From: Davidsoniella eucalypti
Taxonomy: Eukaryota; Ascomycota; Sordariomycetes; Microascales; Ceratocystidaceae
Direction of reading: 5' to 3'
Assembly: GCA_004009845.1 (NCBI GenBank)
Contig: RMBW01000002.1
Location: 124,001-188,000, forward strand
Length of the DNA stretch: 64,000 nt
This document shows, one piece after another, positions 49,410 to 62,300 of the stretch. Position 1 is the stretch's first letter, and every line of letters starts with the position of its first letter. A program made the translations under genes and the position numbers. The notes below the pieces were generated by a model. The model was not told the origin of the DNA, ran no database searches, and was given only the letters and a program-made list of their open reading frames with translations.

Positions 49410-50262
49410 TTACAGAGCAACAATGTCAGCTAGAGCCGAAGGGAATTGGTCCCAGTGGTCGATGACGACGTTGGCACCGGCATCCGTCAGCACCTTAGTC
49501 ATATTCTCCTTCTCCGCAGCGGGGTAAGGACCAGTGTAACCAATAACACGGATACCAGCTCTATGAGCCGAGGTGGTACCGGTCTTGGAGTCCTCTACAG
49601 CCACACACTCGTTGGCGGTCTTGCCCAGAGTCTCGAGGGCAAAGAGATAGACAGCCGGGTCAGGCTTGGACGTAGGCTTGGGCAGCGAAGTCGCAGCGCT
49701 GAAAACCTTCTCGTCGGGGAAGTATTTATCCTGGCCGACCTTCTTGATAGAAGCCAAAACACGGCGCTTGGCACTGCTAGAGACAACAGCCAGCTCCTTC
49801 TCACCGGCAGCGCCTAGGAGGGCTAGTTGTTGATCGACACCCACGCACGGCTTCAGGGAGGTCTCGATCTTGGCAATGACGGCACCCTCCTCTCTCTTGA
49901 CGTACTCTTCCATCTTCTCATCGCTGATCTCGATGTTGTAGCGGGTCTTGAGCGACGTCAACATGCCGCGGAAGTTCTGGCCGACGAACTCTAGGAATAG
50001 GGTCTCGCCAGTGAAGGGCTTCTCTAGGGAAACACCAAGCTCAGCGCAGATGTTGTTGATTAGCTCGGCGCAGGCCTGGAAAGCAATCTCCTCGGACAGG
50101 ACGAGGGTGTTGTCGCAGTCGAACAAGATGGTGGTGACCTATTAGAGAGAGAAGATTGGGTTAGTCAGGGTTCAAACAAGCTAAAGAAGAGAGCTTAGGC
50201 GAGGAGGGTTTTGATAGCTGGTGCAGAGACAGTAAGAGAGAAAAGAAACGTACGGCAGGCAT
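49410..50262 (-). CDS. HAD-superfamily hydrolase (phosphatase/phosphomutase-like)
   Basis: Two exons, 50262-50254 and 50138-49410, giving 245 residues. The first coding exon is only nine nucleotides (Met-Pro-Ala) before a GTACGT donor; the second exon opens VTTILFDCDNTLVLSEE and has no ATG before this catalytic motif, so the tiny exon must supply the start. HAD motif I is D10-x-D12-x-T, motif II is the serine in AVVSSS, motif III the lysine in TSKPDPAVY, and motif IV VAVEDSKTG. A helical cap follows motif I, so it is subfamily I, related to phosphoglycolate phosphatase, beta-phosphoglucomutase and sugar-phosphate phosphatases. The substrate is not determinable. Confidence 0.88.
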
Positions 50263-53200
50263 TGTGACGAATAATAAAAGGATTGGAGTAGATAAATGGA
50301 AGATTGAATCAATGTAGACTCAAAAAAGGCGGTTATAGTGTTTGTATAGAGGTGAATTTGTGATGATGAAGAGAAAGAGAGAAAATACAAACAAGCTAGA
50401 AGGGGCCGCGTTAGCCATACTTATCTATGCTGGATCGCGACGACAAGCAACTACGCAGCAGGTACGGCCACTCCTTCCTGCACGAGTGTTTAGCTAATGT
50501 CACCCGTCCTACCCACTTTCTATAACTACACAGATACAACTACGTGCATATTACATTGTACCGATTGGCTAGTACACATACTTCAGAGCAATTGCATTGC
50601 ATTTCAACGCTGTACACGACGCCGCAAGCCCGACTGCGGGAGGCGTAGCTTCCCTTGTTCGTTTCACTTATTCGGGCGCTGCTTCCTTCCTGGGCTTTGT
50701 TGATTGGGAGGGGCCCGCATTGAGCCAAGCTTACAATAGTATCTGTAGAACTAGTAATGTGTTATATGTATTAGTATAATAGGTTATTGCTATGTTAGTT
50801 CCCCACTTTCCCCACGGAAGAATCCACTCTTGAAGATATCACCGAAAACTTCAGAACGTGCTCGAAGAGGCGCAAATTGTTTGGACAATCCATGGCCCGA
50901 GGTACAAATTATTTTAGCTGTTCGATAGGGCCTATGACGGTTCGTATCTCGGCTCTATTATTTCACTCTTGTGTTTTCGTCTTTTGGATCTGTTCTCTCT
51001 TACACCCGAGCTTTAATCGGCCCAATTCCCCATGTTGCAGTGGAGAGACCATCGGACGCCCCCGGTTTTGGCCGCTTCCCCCGCTCCGGCTAAAATGTTA
51101 TAGTGTACCTATATACATAGTTGTTAAGGAACTTGTAGTGTAGCTACATATAAGGCCTCGACGTGTGTGATGCCATGCCACAGACGGACAGGCAGCTGAT
51201 ATTCCCATGATGGCAAAATGAAGAAGCAGTACAGTTGTAACCCTGCGATTGACAAGACAACTCATAGTCGCGTTGCCTCCAAACGAGACAAAAATAGAAC
51301 ATGGCCACCATAGTGAAGCTGTCGTCAAACAACAATGGCTTGTTTTACATAGCTTGCTTACGAAACAGGAAATCCGAAGAGCCTCGTCGTCCCCTTGCCC
51401 TTGTCTGGTCATGCTTTTGTCAGAAAGCCGGGTTCCTAGCTAGATCTGCGTAACAAAGATATCGTCTACAGTTTGGCGCAAAAGGGAAGATAAGGATATG
51501 CTATTTGTGATGTGTGGAAGCTTGGAGCTTTAACAAGCTACGTATGTATACCTACAGCTACAGATAGGTAGTGCACACGATGCAAAGCAAATGAGTTAAT
51601 GACTCTGCAAGAGCTGATATCGGATACTGGAGTCGCTGTCGTCATCTGGTGGGGAGAGAGACCCAGTAAACACTAAAGCCATTTGCTTCTACCTACGCCG
51701 GGATCGTTGGAGCTCCCCATGTTTAAATCCAACCACAACTAAATAGATTAGCACGCTCAATTTTCGGTTCATAGCTTTCTCGAACCGGGATCATGACGTC
51801 GCATTCTAAGTGTAGCTGTAGCTCACCATGTTCTGTCTCTTTCCAGGCAGGGCAGACAATAAGAACCTCAAAATAAAAAATATCAAGAATCAACTTAACG
51901 ATCTCTCCAAAAGAACAGCCTGTTGCTTGGCAGTTGTTTTGCTATGCTTCGTCTTGACTGGTGGCCTATGGGTTATTCTCTGCCCCACCTAAAGCCTAGT
52001 CCACAACGTAATCTTGACTTCACCCCTCCCTATTAGCCGAGCCAACAACTCGCCAATGCCTCTTTTATTCTTTGGACGATTGGTAGGGCGTTCTTTCTGC
52101 AATACTGAGTATCATATATGTAGTTGTATATATGTATGTATCCAACGGCAAATATATCAACATATTGCATTGTATGCAATACGTAGCATATCAGACAGCC
52201 CTGTTTCTTTGAAGTCGTGGTGTAATATCCCAGATTCCGTTCTGTCATTGTTTCTTTGTCCTTTTTTCAGTTCTAGGCAAGGCTATTCCCGGCTGTGTTC
52301 TCGTCTATGACATATCATTATATCATCACTGCATGCATTCACTGCATATCACATTAGCCTACTGTGAAAGCTACTTTCTATTCCGTTCTCTTCCCTAAAT
52401 AGGCATCAGCACTTGTGGTCTAGCACTATTATGACATATTCATGGACGACTGCACGTTTTTGGGTCTTTTTTCATGTCATGATCATATCCCAGTTTCAGC
52501 TTCACATTATCATATTCTAGATAATATGACTTACATATGTACTTGCCGGGGGGGTGCCATTTCAAGTGGACGGCCACTTTTGTCACGACCGCAAAATCCC
52601 TAAAACTTGAATGCGATTTCCTCCACCAAAAAGAGTTGAGTTACCTTGTGAAGAAACTATAATGGTTCCAGGCCTCCGAGCCTTTAACAAATGCCCGTAT
52701 TGTAATGTAGGACTTCTTACTACTATCTACAACATACATCGATCAACGGTACAGGACAGAATCAGTGGCTGAAGACCACGGCATGATAACAAGCCTGAAT
52801 TATGGAAAGTAAATTATCTAGAGCAAAAGACTGATTCACCAATATGCTGTAGACCTGAACCCTCAACTATTTCCTCCTTGCCTTCATGATATGGAAGATA
52901 TATCCAATAAACTACCAGTACGCCTCCCAAGCACTAGGCCTCTAATCTCGCCAAGAATGAGATATTTAGTCTGCACTGAAGTGTCAAAAAGAAATATCAC
53001 AGGATAGAGGAAGTCTCAATGTATCTAAAGGGCAGGATTTACAAGATCAGAATGACATAAATATGCAGTCAGAAGGAGACATTAGAAGAAGACAGCCTTG
53101 AAATGGTTATATGAGATGCATTGCAGCTATATTTTATTTCAAACTATTGATCTTGCAGAATAAGAACATGATTTGCTAGGTCTAATAAGATACAAAAGAC

Positions 53201-53540
53201 AAAAAAAAAAGTAAAAGTAAATATCATGAATAAAATGAGACAGCAAGAATTGAGGCGTAAGATGAGTAAAAAACCACAAAGAATCGGCATGAATTAACAA
53301 TAACAATAGAAGAACCGCCTATAAACGCCTATGATGAATCGACAATGAAGGTACGGAAATAAAGAACAGAATATGGTTGCCCAGTTTACCCCAGCGCATT
53401 GGTGCATAACATGACTGAACAAAGATGTGAATCGGGTATCGGTATCTGGGTCTGTTGATGGGGGTTTAGTGTTTGTTTTTAGTAAAAGTGGTTTTTTGTC
53501 TTGCTTTTTTCTTGTTTTATCACTAAACGTAACTGTACGT
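50263..53540. other. 3.3-kb intergenic region with a possible transposase scrap
   Basis: No intact gene. The left end is the HAD promoter and 5' UTR. Between 50500 and 52600 there are only short, composition-poor frames. At 52683-52769 a pogo/Fot1-like peptide is visible (separate entry). From about 53000 to 53540 the sequence is A-rich and probably includes the 3' UTR of the DnaJ gene. Confidence 0.5.
52683..52769 (+). mobile_element. Possible pogo/Fot1-type transposase helix-turn-helix fragment
   Basis: The plus frame reads LLTTIYNIHRSTVQDRISG before a TGA at 52770-52772. This resembles the pipsqueak-type helix-turn-helix of fungal Fot1/pogo transposases (pattern YN-PRSTLQDR-G). The downstream sequence contains stops and no DDE catalytic motif was found, so at most it is a relic. 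The match is short and could be chance. Confidence 0.35.
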
Positions 53541-54859
53541 TTATAGGATATCACGAAGAGCCTGCTTTTGTGCTGCAGTCAACGTTGTTGGATAGTCGAC
53601 TTCGATCTTGACAACAAGATCGCCACGAGAATTAGGTTTCTTGGAAATGGGCATTCCATGGCCAGGGAATCTCTCGGTAGTTCCGGGTTGTGTCGGGCCG
53701 CCCTTCTCAAGCTTGATAGTCTTGCCGTCTATTGTTGTCAGCTGGCGGTTCCAGCCTGTCAGAGATTCCTTGAGAGAAATTCGGACGGTTTGGTGCAAAT
53801 CATTGTCGACCCGCGTGAAGATAGGGTGTGGTTTCTATAATGTTTGTTAGTCGCTATGACTATGACTGGGGCAACGTAAAGATCAAATATTGGGATCATC
53901 GACTTACCTCTTCGACGATAAAATGCAAATCTTGACGGCCGCCCTCGACCTGGTCTCCAACACCGTTGAACTTGATCTTGCTGCCCTTCTTTAGGCCGGC
54001 CTTGATCGGTACTTCCAAGATATCTGCTGACGGAACCTTGTTTCCGGAGCTGTCAAGGGTCTTGCGCTTGATCTTCATCTTCTTGGTGCAACCCTTGAAC
54101 AATTCCTCTAGAGTCAAGGCCAATGGCTTTTCCACAGTCAAAACTTCTGGCTCAGCTCCACGTGGTGGAGGGGCATTGAATCCTTGAGGTCCAGCCCCGA
54201 AGTTATCGGTCTGTGACCTACGGGTTCTGTGGCCTCCGCCACTGCCAAACATGTCTGGCATGCCGCCCATGCCACCCATGCCACCCATGCCAGGCATACC
54301 ACCCATACCGGCTCCGGCGCTGTTGCTACGCAAGAACTCTTCAAATATAAATTGGGGATTAGAGGTACCAAAAGGACTGCCACCACTTTGAAAGTTGAAA
54401 GATGCGCCTCCACCAGGGCCGAAATTGGCACTGCTTCCGCCGAATGCAGGGAAGCCGCCAGCACCACCTGCATCCCCAGATGGTGGGGGTGCGCCGCCAC
54501 GCTGGATGAAGTCGAGACCATATGTATCATATAGCTTGCGCTTTTCGGGGTTGGAGAGGATTTCGTAAGCTTGTGATACTTCCTTGAACTTTTCGGCGGC
54601 ATCTGCGTTGTCCTTATTCTTGTCGGGATGCCACTTCAAGGCTTGTTTTCTAATAGTCACGGGTTGGTTAGCGTTAGTCTTTAGATGTATTGCAAGGGCC
54701 AAGGCGCACGCACAACTCGATCTCGAGTGTCAAATGCTGGTCTGCCGTCAGGTCTGGGGCGGGGCGTTTTGTGACTTACCTGTAGCCCTTCTTGATCTCA
54801 TCCTGGGACGCATCAGGCTTGATTGTGAGGAGGTCGTAGAGCTTTGTTTCTTTGGCCAT
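53541..54859 (-). CDS. Type II J-domain co-chaperone, Sis1/Psi1-like
   Basis: Three exons, 54859-54780, 54649-53908 and 53834-53541, giving 371 residues, between yeast Sis1 (352) and S. pombe Psi1 (379). It stimulates Hsp70 ATPase in the cytosol and nucleus. The J domain covers about residues 6-70, with the HPD motif at 34-36 (ALKWHPDKNKDN); the splice at residue 27 restores KKGYRKQALKW. A Gly/Phe and Gly/Met-rich linker follows (about 75-175, with GGMPGMGGMGGMGG), then two substrate-binding C-terminal domains without the zinc finger of type I proteins, including PLALTLEELFKGCTKKMKI and GDLVVKIEVDYP. An inverted heat-shock-type half-site pair is just upstream. Divergent from SLY1. Confidence 0.93.
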
Positions 54860-56534
54860 TGTGTATATAGTTTTCCGAAGAGGTAGTTTCGAGAAGTAAA
54901 AAAGACTGCGGCAATTCGCAACGTCTAGGATAACTGTGAAATTGGGTAGAGAGACGAAGCGGAGAATAGGTGTGTGAAACTGACAACACCACTTTCAGCT
55001 ACGTTGTGGAAATGTAAGGATTCCAGGCACAATTAATCAATTGTGCAATCGGTCGCTTGGCGTGACTTTGTTTGATTAAGCTCAGCTTGGGCTAGGAGTT
55101 AGAGGGGCTATAGCGTTTTTAAGCTGGTGTCTTTTCTTTGACGGATATCAGGTCGTTAGTTATGGGCTGTTCTTGTATGTGGAACGAACAGTTTCTGAGG
55201 TTGGCGATAACAACAACACGTAGAAGATAAATTAGGTTCAAAGATTTTAGCAATGCACAAATAAATAAAAACAGGAAGATGGGGGAGGAAAAATCAATTC
55301 CAAGTTGACTAGATAAAGATAAACAGGAGAAGAAGATTGACGGAAAGAACAAACCCAAATCGACGCTTCCGGCACAATAAGTAGTAGCCAGCAAGTTGAG
55401 CTCCAAAAGAGCAACAGGGCCAAAAAGCGCACCAAAGGCACTGTTTGTTATACTACAAGCTGACGTGACCTGTTTTGCTACAAACCAACTAAAGTCAGAT
55501 GCTTTGGGGAGGTCGCCTACGATAAGTGGGTATGATTGGCTAGAACCTTCTGTAAGTGGCCATCTAGCTACGGCTTTAGCACCGCTTTAGGGCGCCGAAC
55601 CTTCGAGAAGCTTCCACCACATATCACTACTACAACGCCCCCTATATACCAGGCGAAGGCTATGTCCATAGTTGTAATATCTCAAGTAGGCCCTTGCTTA
55701 GATATAATGCGCTGGCGAGAAGGACAACACAGCACAGCACAGAATCTTCGTCTACATGTAGCTGGCTGTTCAAGTCTAATAGCCCGCTGTTCATGCCAGT
55801 CATGAAGCTTATGCCCTGCCTAAAACCCTATTTGCCAAACTGACTCTGCCCCCAAGCATGTTCAAACAAGCCTTCATTCAGGCTTTCTTTGTTGAACTTG
55901 GGCATGTTTCCATTCAGGGCTTGGGTCGAGTTTCGAGGCCAGATACAAACCTGCAAGGTGAACCTATATGCATACATATGTATAAATATATCTATATGTG
56001 TTAGCAAGTTGTCATATATTATGTACGTCTTTATTTATATATATTTGGTATCTTTGTCATCATTTTATTTACGGCGGCAAAAAAATGAAACTATCTGTTG
56101 ATGTTGCTGCAATCATAACACAAGGGTTAGGGTAAACACCGCCAGCTGGCACAGACTTGCTTTGACGACTGGTAGAACCTGGCACTTGTGACGACAGCTC
56201 GAATCAACAAACTTAAACTCACCTTCTGGCTTTAGAAGAAGCTCGTTATTTTGTTGTTGGGAGCTGCAGACAAAGCAAGTTACATAATAACACAAGACCT
56301 AAAACCCGCGATCTAAATTTACAAAAGTCATTGGAGGCTTGTTTGTGAGCCCATTGCTGCAACCCCCCTACACGACCCTGATTTGTGTATTAGCTGTCAG
56401 CTTAGAAGCTCCTGTGCTTCAGTTCAAGCCACCCATCGCCAGCTAGCTGACAAGCCGACCCCTCGCTAAAGGACCCCGGAACGATCGCAAACCGTTCTTC
56501 TGTTCCTCAATTCACCCAAAAATCCGCCCTCAAC
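54860..56534. promoter_or_regulatory. Divergent DnaJ-SLY1 intergenic region
   Basis: This 1675-bp region carries both promoters. A minimal heat-shock-type element TTCGAGAA is at 54888-54895, 29 bp upstream of the DnaJ ATG and therefore possibly in its leader. A two-unit telomere-like motif lies at 56122-56133, about 400 bp before SLY1. A-rich sequence and short frames at 55100-55800 show no protein-like features. Confidence 0.45.
56122..56133 (+). promoter_or_regulatory. Telomere-like motif upstream of SLY1
   Basis: AAGGGTTAGGGTAA contains two TTAGGG-type units, about 400 bp before the SLY1 start. Confidence 0.45.
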
Positions 56535-58936
56535 ATGACTTCGAAGGCGCTTACGCTGCGCGACCGCCAAGTCGAATCGCTGAAGAAAATCCTCAACCTC
56601 AACCAAGATGTGCCGGAATCCCAGCCCGAGAACCCCGATGCTCTACAGACTAGCGGCACCGTGTTAAATGCGGACGGCGAGCCGATATGGAAAGTGCTGG
56701 TCTTTGATGATCTGGGTCGCGATGTTATCAGCAGTGTGCTCCGTGTGAGCGATCTGCGGAGTCTGTAAGCTGGCCAAGGCCTATCTAATGCCTGTCTGTC
56801 TCTCTCGGCACCAACTAACATATCATGCTTAGAGGAGTTACCATGCACATGCACATTGGTGCCTCGCGCCATCCGATCCCCGATGTTCCCGTTGTTTACC
56901 TGCTCGAACCAACCGAGAATAATCTCAAGGCGATCACCAGCGACCTTCAGAGAAGCCTCTACTCGCCCGCTTATATTAACCTCATGTCGTCTCTTCCTCG
57001 TCCACTGCTGGAGGAGTTCGCTGCCGATACTGCTGCTACTGGAACCGCCGAGCACATTGCCTCATTGTTCGACCAGTACCTCAACTTTGTTGTGGCTGAG
57101 CCTGATCTGTTCAGTTTGGGCATGCAAAAGTACCATACTTATTGGGCACTTAACAGTGCAAAGACTCAGGATGAAGAGCTGGACAACATCATTGACCGGA
57201 TAGTGACGGGACTATTCAGCGTTGTGGTTACTATGGGCGTTATTCCTGTCATTAGATGTCCTAAGGGCGCTGCTGCGGAAATGATAGCCCAGAAGCTAGA
57301 CCGAAAACTGCGTGATCACATGCTCAACTCAAAAGACAATCTCTTCAGTGGCAACCGTGGCCCTGGCTCAACGACATCGACCCAATCACGCCCTGTACTG
57401 GTGATTCTAGACCGCAATGTCGATTTGACTCCCATGCTATCACATTCATGGACTTACCAGTCACTGGTACATGATGTGCTATCTATGAAGCTCAACCGTA
57501 TCACCATAGAGACCCGCATTGACGAGAATGCGCCCGAGAAAGGAACTACCAAGAAGGCCTATGATCTTACTACTAGCGACTTCTTCTGGACGCGCAATGC
57601 TTGCCTGCCATTCCCTCAAGTTGCTGAGGATATTGATGCTGAGCTGACTCGGTACAAGGAAGACACCGCTGAAATTACACGCAAGACGGGTACTTCGTCA
57701 ATTGAAGACCTGCAGAACGATGCTAGTGCCAGCGCTCAGCACCTGAAGGCGGCGATTACCCTCTTGCCAGAGCTCCGTGAGCGCAAGGCTGTCTTAGATA
57801 TGCACATGTGAGTACTGCTCGAGCCTCACTAGTGATAGCCACATAAAGAACTATTCTAACAAGCTTCTTCGTAGGAACATCCTGGCCGCCGTTTTGAACG
57901 GTATCAAAAATAGACAGCTTGACAATTTCTTCCAGATCGAGGAGAACGTTGGTAAGCAAACAAAGGCGCAAATTTTAGAGCTTATCAACGATAAAGACAA
58001 GGGTGATCGACCTTTGGATAAGTTACGACTGTTCATGATATGGGCCTTGTCTACAGAACAGGAAATAAGCCGCGCAGAATGGACACAGATGGAGGAGGCT
58101 CTCAAGGACGCCGGCGTCGAAGATACCTCTTCACTGCCATATATTAGACAGTAAGTCATGCTTCAAGTGAATACTTTCGACTATAGCTAACCATGATATG
58201 AATTGCTGCAGAGTGCGCGCTACAACCAAGATGACGCAACTGACTACTATCAACTCCAACCCAGCGCAAGCGTCTGGAACAACTGATCTATTTGGTCGCT
58301 TCTCTAGCATTTCATCCCGCCTAACAGATCGTCTGAAGGAGACTGGCGTGCCGTCGAACCTGACAGCCAACTTCGATAATCTGATTGGTGGTATCAAAAA
58401 CTTCTTGCCGCAAGATCGTGACCTGACAATGTAAGTCAAGACTATCCAGCATAAATGCATTAGCGAGGCTGAGTGATACTAACCGTTCACACAGCACCAA
58501 GATTGTTGAGTCCATAATGGATCCTGCTGCAGCTTCTTCGTCGGCTTTAGCCAAGACAGAGAACTACCTCTACTTCGATCCCCGTAACGCGCATGCCCGC
58601 GGATCGATCCCTCCACCATCGCAAGCCCGTCACCACGCTGGTGCCATACCCGGCGGTCTCCCCGGCTCCGTTAACCCAGCCTCTGTATCCGGTGGCGGCG
58701 GCAGCGGCGGTAACAACGCAACAGCATCATTTGGCCAAAGACGCCAAGGCTTTAGCGATGCCATCGTATTTACTGTTGGTGGTGGAAGCATGGATGAATA
58801 TGGCAATTTGCTAGAATGGGCAACTCGTACAGGTGGCGAAAAGGGAAAACGTCGTGTAGTTTATGGTAGTACGGAGTTGATTGCCAGTGAAGACTTTATT
58901 AAGGAAGAGTTGGAGCGTCTAGGTCGTGAAATTTAG
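56535..58936 (+). CDS. sly1: Sec1/Munc18-family protein Sly1
   Basis: Five exons: 56535-56764, 56833-57807, 57875-58150, 58212-58430 and 58495-58936, all joined in phase 2, giving 713 residues (yeast 666). Sly1 binds the syntaxin Sed5 and SNARE complexes to drive ER-Golgi membrane fusion. Family signatures include LRDRQVESLKKILNLN at the N-terminus, EPIWKVLVFDDLGRD, SLGVTMHMHIGASRHPIPDV across the first splice, PVLVILDRNVDLTPMLSHSW and WTYQSLVHDVL in the central domain, and FSDAIVFTVGGGSMDEY near the C-terminus. A Gly/Asn/Ser-rich loop before the last domain accounts for part of the extra length. It is convergent with the UIM protein, 373 bp apart. Confidence 0.95.
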
Positions 58937-59309
58937 AAGTCCTCTTTTTTTTGGTCGTGCATGAAAGAAGAAGACATGGAGGGACTTTTCTTACAAAGAA
59001 AAGTGATATATATGCCTTTCTACTTTCTATTTGACTGAAAATTCCAAAGAATCCCCCCAAGGTTTCATGTCTAGATCGTGGCGTCATTTCGAAGATCATC
59101 ATGGTACCATCAATATTAGGAAACTAAAGTACGACAAAAAGAAAGTGGAAAACTCAAGTTACATTCATATAGGTCAAAAAAACAAGGAGATGCTAAAATA
59201 TGTTCATTTTTATTTCGTTTTATTGTCCCTTTTTCGCTCAAGGTTCATATTATGGACATCAAAGGAGAATAGCTAGTCTCTAGCTTGCCAGAAAAAACAT
59301 ATAATTCCT
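58937..59309. other. Short convergent intergenic region
   Basis: 373 bp of AT-rich sequence between the 3' ends of SLY1 and the UBA-UIM gene. It probably holds both polyadenylation regions; nothing else is visible. Confidence 0.55.
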
Positions 59310-62300
59310 TTAAGACGTTCTTGGCTTCCGTTTTGGAAGTGGCGGTGGCTTTTCTTTCTCTTCTTCTTCAACTGGAGTCACAGCTGGGGCCGGTGGTAAC
59401 TGATTTCCAAATACCATTTGCGCACCACTATTTACTTGTGACATCTCAGCCGACTTTGTCGTTTCCGTCGTTGTCGTATTATCACCGCCCACGTCTTTTT
59501 TGTCCGGAAAGGAAGATACTTGGCCAGAAGAAGGAGTATTGACGATAACGCCCGAACTCTCTTCATCGCCACTTTGGACTTCATTTTCATGCATAGTGAC
59601 ACTGCTGTCTGTAGTGCCGTGTTGAGTGAATAACGGTGAATCGAAGAATTGGCCCTTCTCTTTCTCATCGTAGCTATGCGCATAGTCTACATCACCTAAC
59701 TGGCCGCCAAAAGCCATAGTTTCTGAGTAGCTGGGCGGTGCTTCAATGGGAATACCGACAGCTGAAGCCATGGCCTCATCTGCACCTATGATAGGCCCAT
59801 ACATTCCCGCCGACGAAGCGGTGTTGTAGGCGCCACGATCACTGAAATTACTAGCTCGGTTTGAATCCATCGAATCGGGACTACCTGAGCGGTGTTTGCG
59901 TTTTCCAGGTGACGAGAAGTGAAGACTATCGTTAACCGCAGTCACGGTAGTGGTGATATCTGGAGACTCTGATTCCTCCTGTGCAAGCTCGTGTTGGAAC
60001 AGACGATTGTCGAAGCGAACAAATTTGTTCAGTGCGTTACTTGGTGCCTGTTCAGGCACAGTTAAGGCTTCTTTTGTGGCGTATATCAATACAGGATCTT
60101 TGCCCGAGTGCCATACTGCCCATGAGACGCGTTCCCATTCAACTTTCTGCTTGAAGGTTAGATAATGATGGATATGACTGAAATTCGTGTGTGGGGCTTA
60201 CCTCGGCCTGGACGGCAGGACTGGAATCTGGCATAATAGACAATCTCCACCACTGGTCAACTGAGCTTGGCACCTCTTCATCATCAATTTCAAAAAGCTT
60301 CTGTTCTTGCGTCTTGCATAGATAGACTACGCCGTATTCACATACAACACCCCGAAGGTACATGGGCTTCGAAGTGAATGTTTTTGGCCGTGACTTTTCA
60401 GAATCGGAAAACATGTTGCTTAAGTTACGAAGTTGCTCTTTGTGGAAGGCAATGTGCTTCTCGAGTTCTATTTGTAGTTAGTACATTTTATGCTACTATG
60501 GAGACTTCCACGTATAGGATCTTACTCTGGATTTCAGCCGAGACCATAGTCTGTTTGGTTTTCAACCGTTCTATCAGACCGTCTAGCCGGTCTGCAAGCT
60601 CGCGTTCTTGGCCGTCAAGCGATGCCGGTGCATCTTCGGCACCAAGCGGGTATTTTGTCTCGTTATAGCCAGACTTGGAAAAGGCACGGAAGCGGGCACG
60701 GTCGTCGAGATAACGACGCTGTTTTTCGTGGTTTTGTATTGTTATGGTGATTTCTGATAGCGGAGCCTTTCCCTCTTCATAGTTGATCGTACCACCGGGT
60801 CTGATACGGGCTAGTTTTTCCTCAGCTTTGGCGAGACATGACTTTTGATCGACAATCATTTTCATCATGCCAATTGCCTCTAAGCGGCGTTGTTCCATGT
60901 AGCGTTCAAGGCTGAATTCGTGAGAAATTTCAAAAGGCTCCTGTCCAGCATCTCGAGTATTGAGGTTGACCACAATCACAGGGCCCTGATGGCAGATAGT
61001 CATCATGGATGTTTTTGCAGTGGGAGGCCTATTCTTACCAACAGTATCTGACCACATGAGATTATCCCAGACGTCGGTGAAGGTCGAGATATTATCCCAG
61101 TTGTTCATACTAGACTCAACGTACATAATCTCGGTGATATCGTCGTCATAGTCACTATCCTCAGATATGGTTCGCTCTATTGTAGTGCGCTCTGAACGGA
61201 TGACGAAGTCGACCATAGGCGCTACATTTGGTAGGCCGCGGAAGTAGTCAAAAAAGCGAGCTTCTGCATCTTGTGTGGGGGCCATGATACCTATTAAGTT
61301 ATTGATAGTTCCGAAGCTACGGTCCGACGAATCAAGAAGGGCGAAAAGACGATGGACTTCTTCACTAGTTGGCGAGATTTGTGAATTCCAATCCATTATT
61401 TGGGAATCCGTGTCGTCGTCGTTGGTTAGAGAGTCGCCTGGCTTGACGATAGGCCGACCTTTCCACCAGTCCTGGTCATGACCGTAGTTCTCGGACTGTC
61501 CGGCAAGATTCAGGAATATAGAGCGTATTTGTGGTATCGAGTGAAGAACAGTGAGAATTCCACCGAGACGATCACTGCTGGAAACATAGCCCATATTGTC
61601 GACTCGAACCAAGAGAGCGGGCGTATCAGGTTGCCTTCTACGATCTGAGGGCTTGATGTTGTCTATCTTTGGGTGTGTATAGTTGACTGATGATTGAACC
61701 ATCGCCCAATCGTGGTTGTGGTCTTCACGAACAGACGGACCAAAGACAACAGGCCCTGGTGCAGAGTCCATGCCGGGCCCACCATGAAGATACTGGACGC
61801 CATTTATGATGCCCATCTCCTGTGAGGCGTCGACGTCAATTCCAGATTCTTCTGCAGAAAGCCGAAGAGCCCGTTCGAGGTCGTCGTCTTCTGGTCTGTC
61901 GAGATTCAATCCAGCTAATAATTGGTAAGCTACAAATTATATTGCAAGCAAGAAGAATGGGAATTTACTTACTGCCCGCCCCAGTTGTCCACTCGGCAAC
62001 TCGATCCATAGGAGATCGATTGCCATTTCGTGATGGAGGCCGCGATAGAGCTAGGTGTTCGAAATACTGGTCATTTGCCGAGGGAGTTACTGCACCACCG
62101 TGAACTGAGTCTCCGGTAGCTTCGACGTGAAATGCTAAGATTCTACATGTTAGATGTGATGGCTCTATGACGCGGCTTGAGGGGGCTTTCATGTACCAGT
62201 AGGCTGTGAGGCACCATCACGCTCTGCAGCGAAAGCACTGTCATCCCAGCCGTATCTTGTTTTAAACTACATAGTGTCAGTTTAATAATCAATCGGGGAC

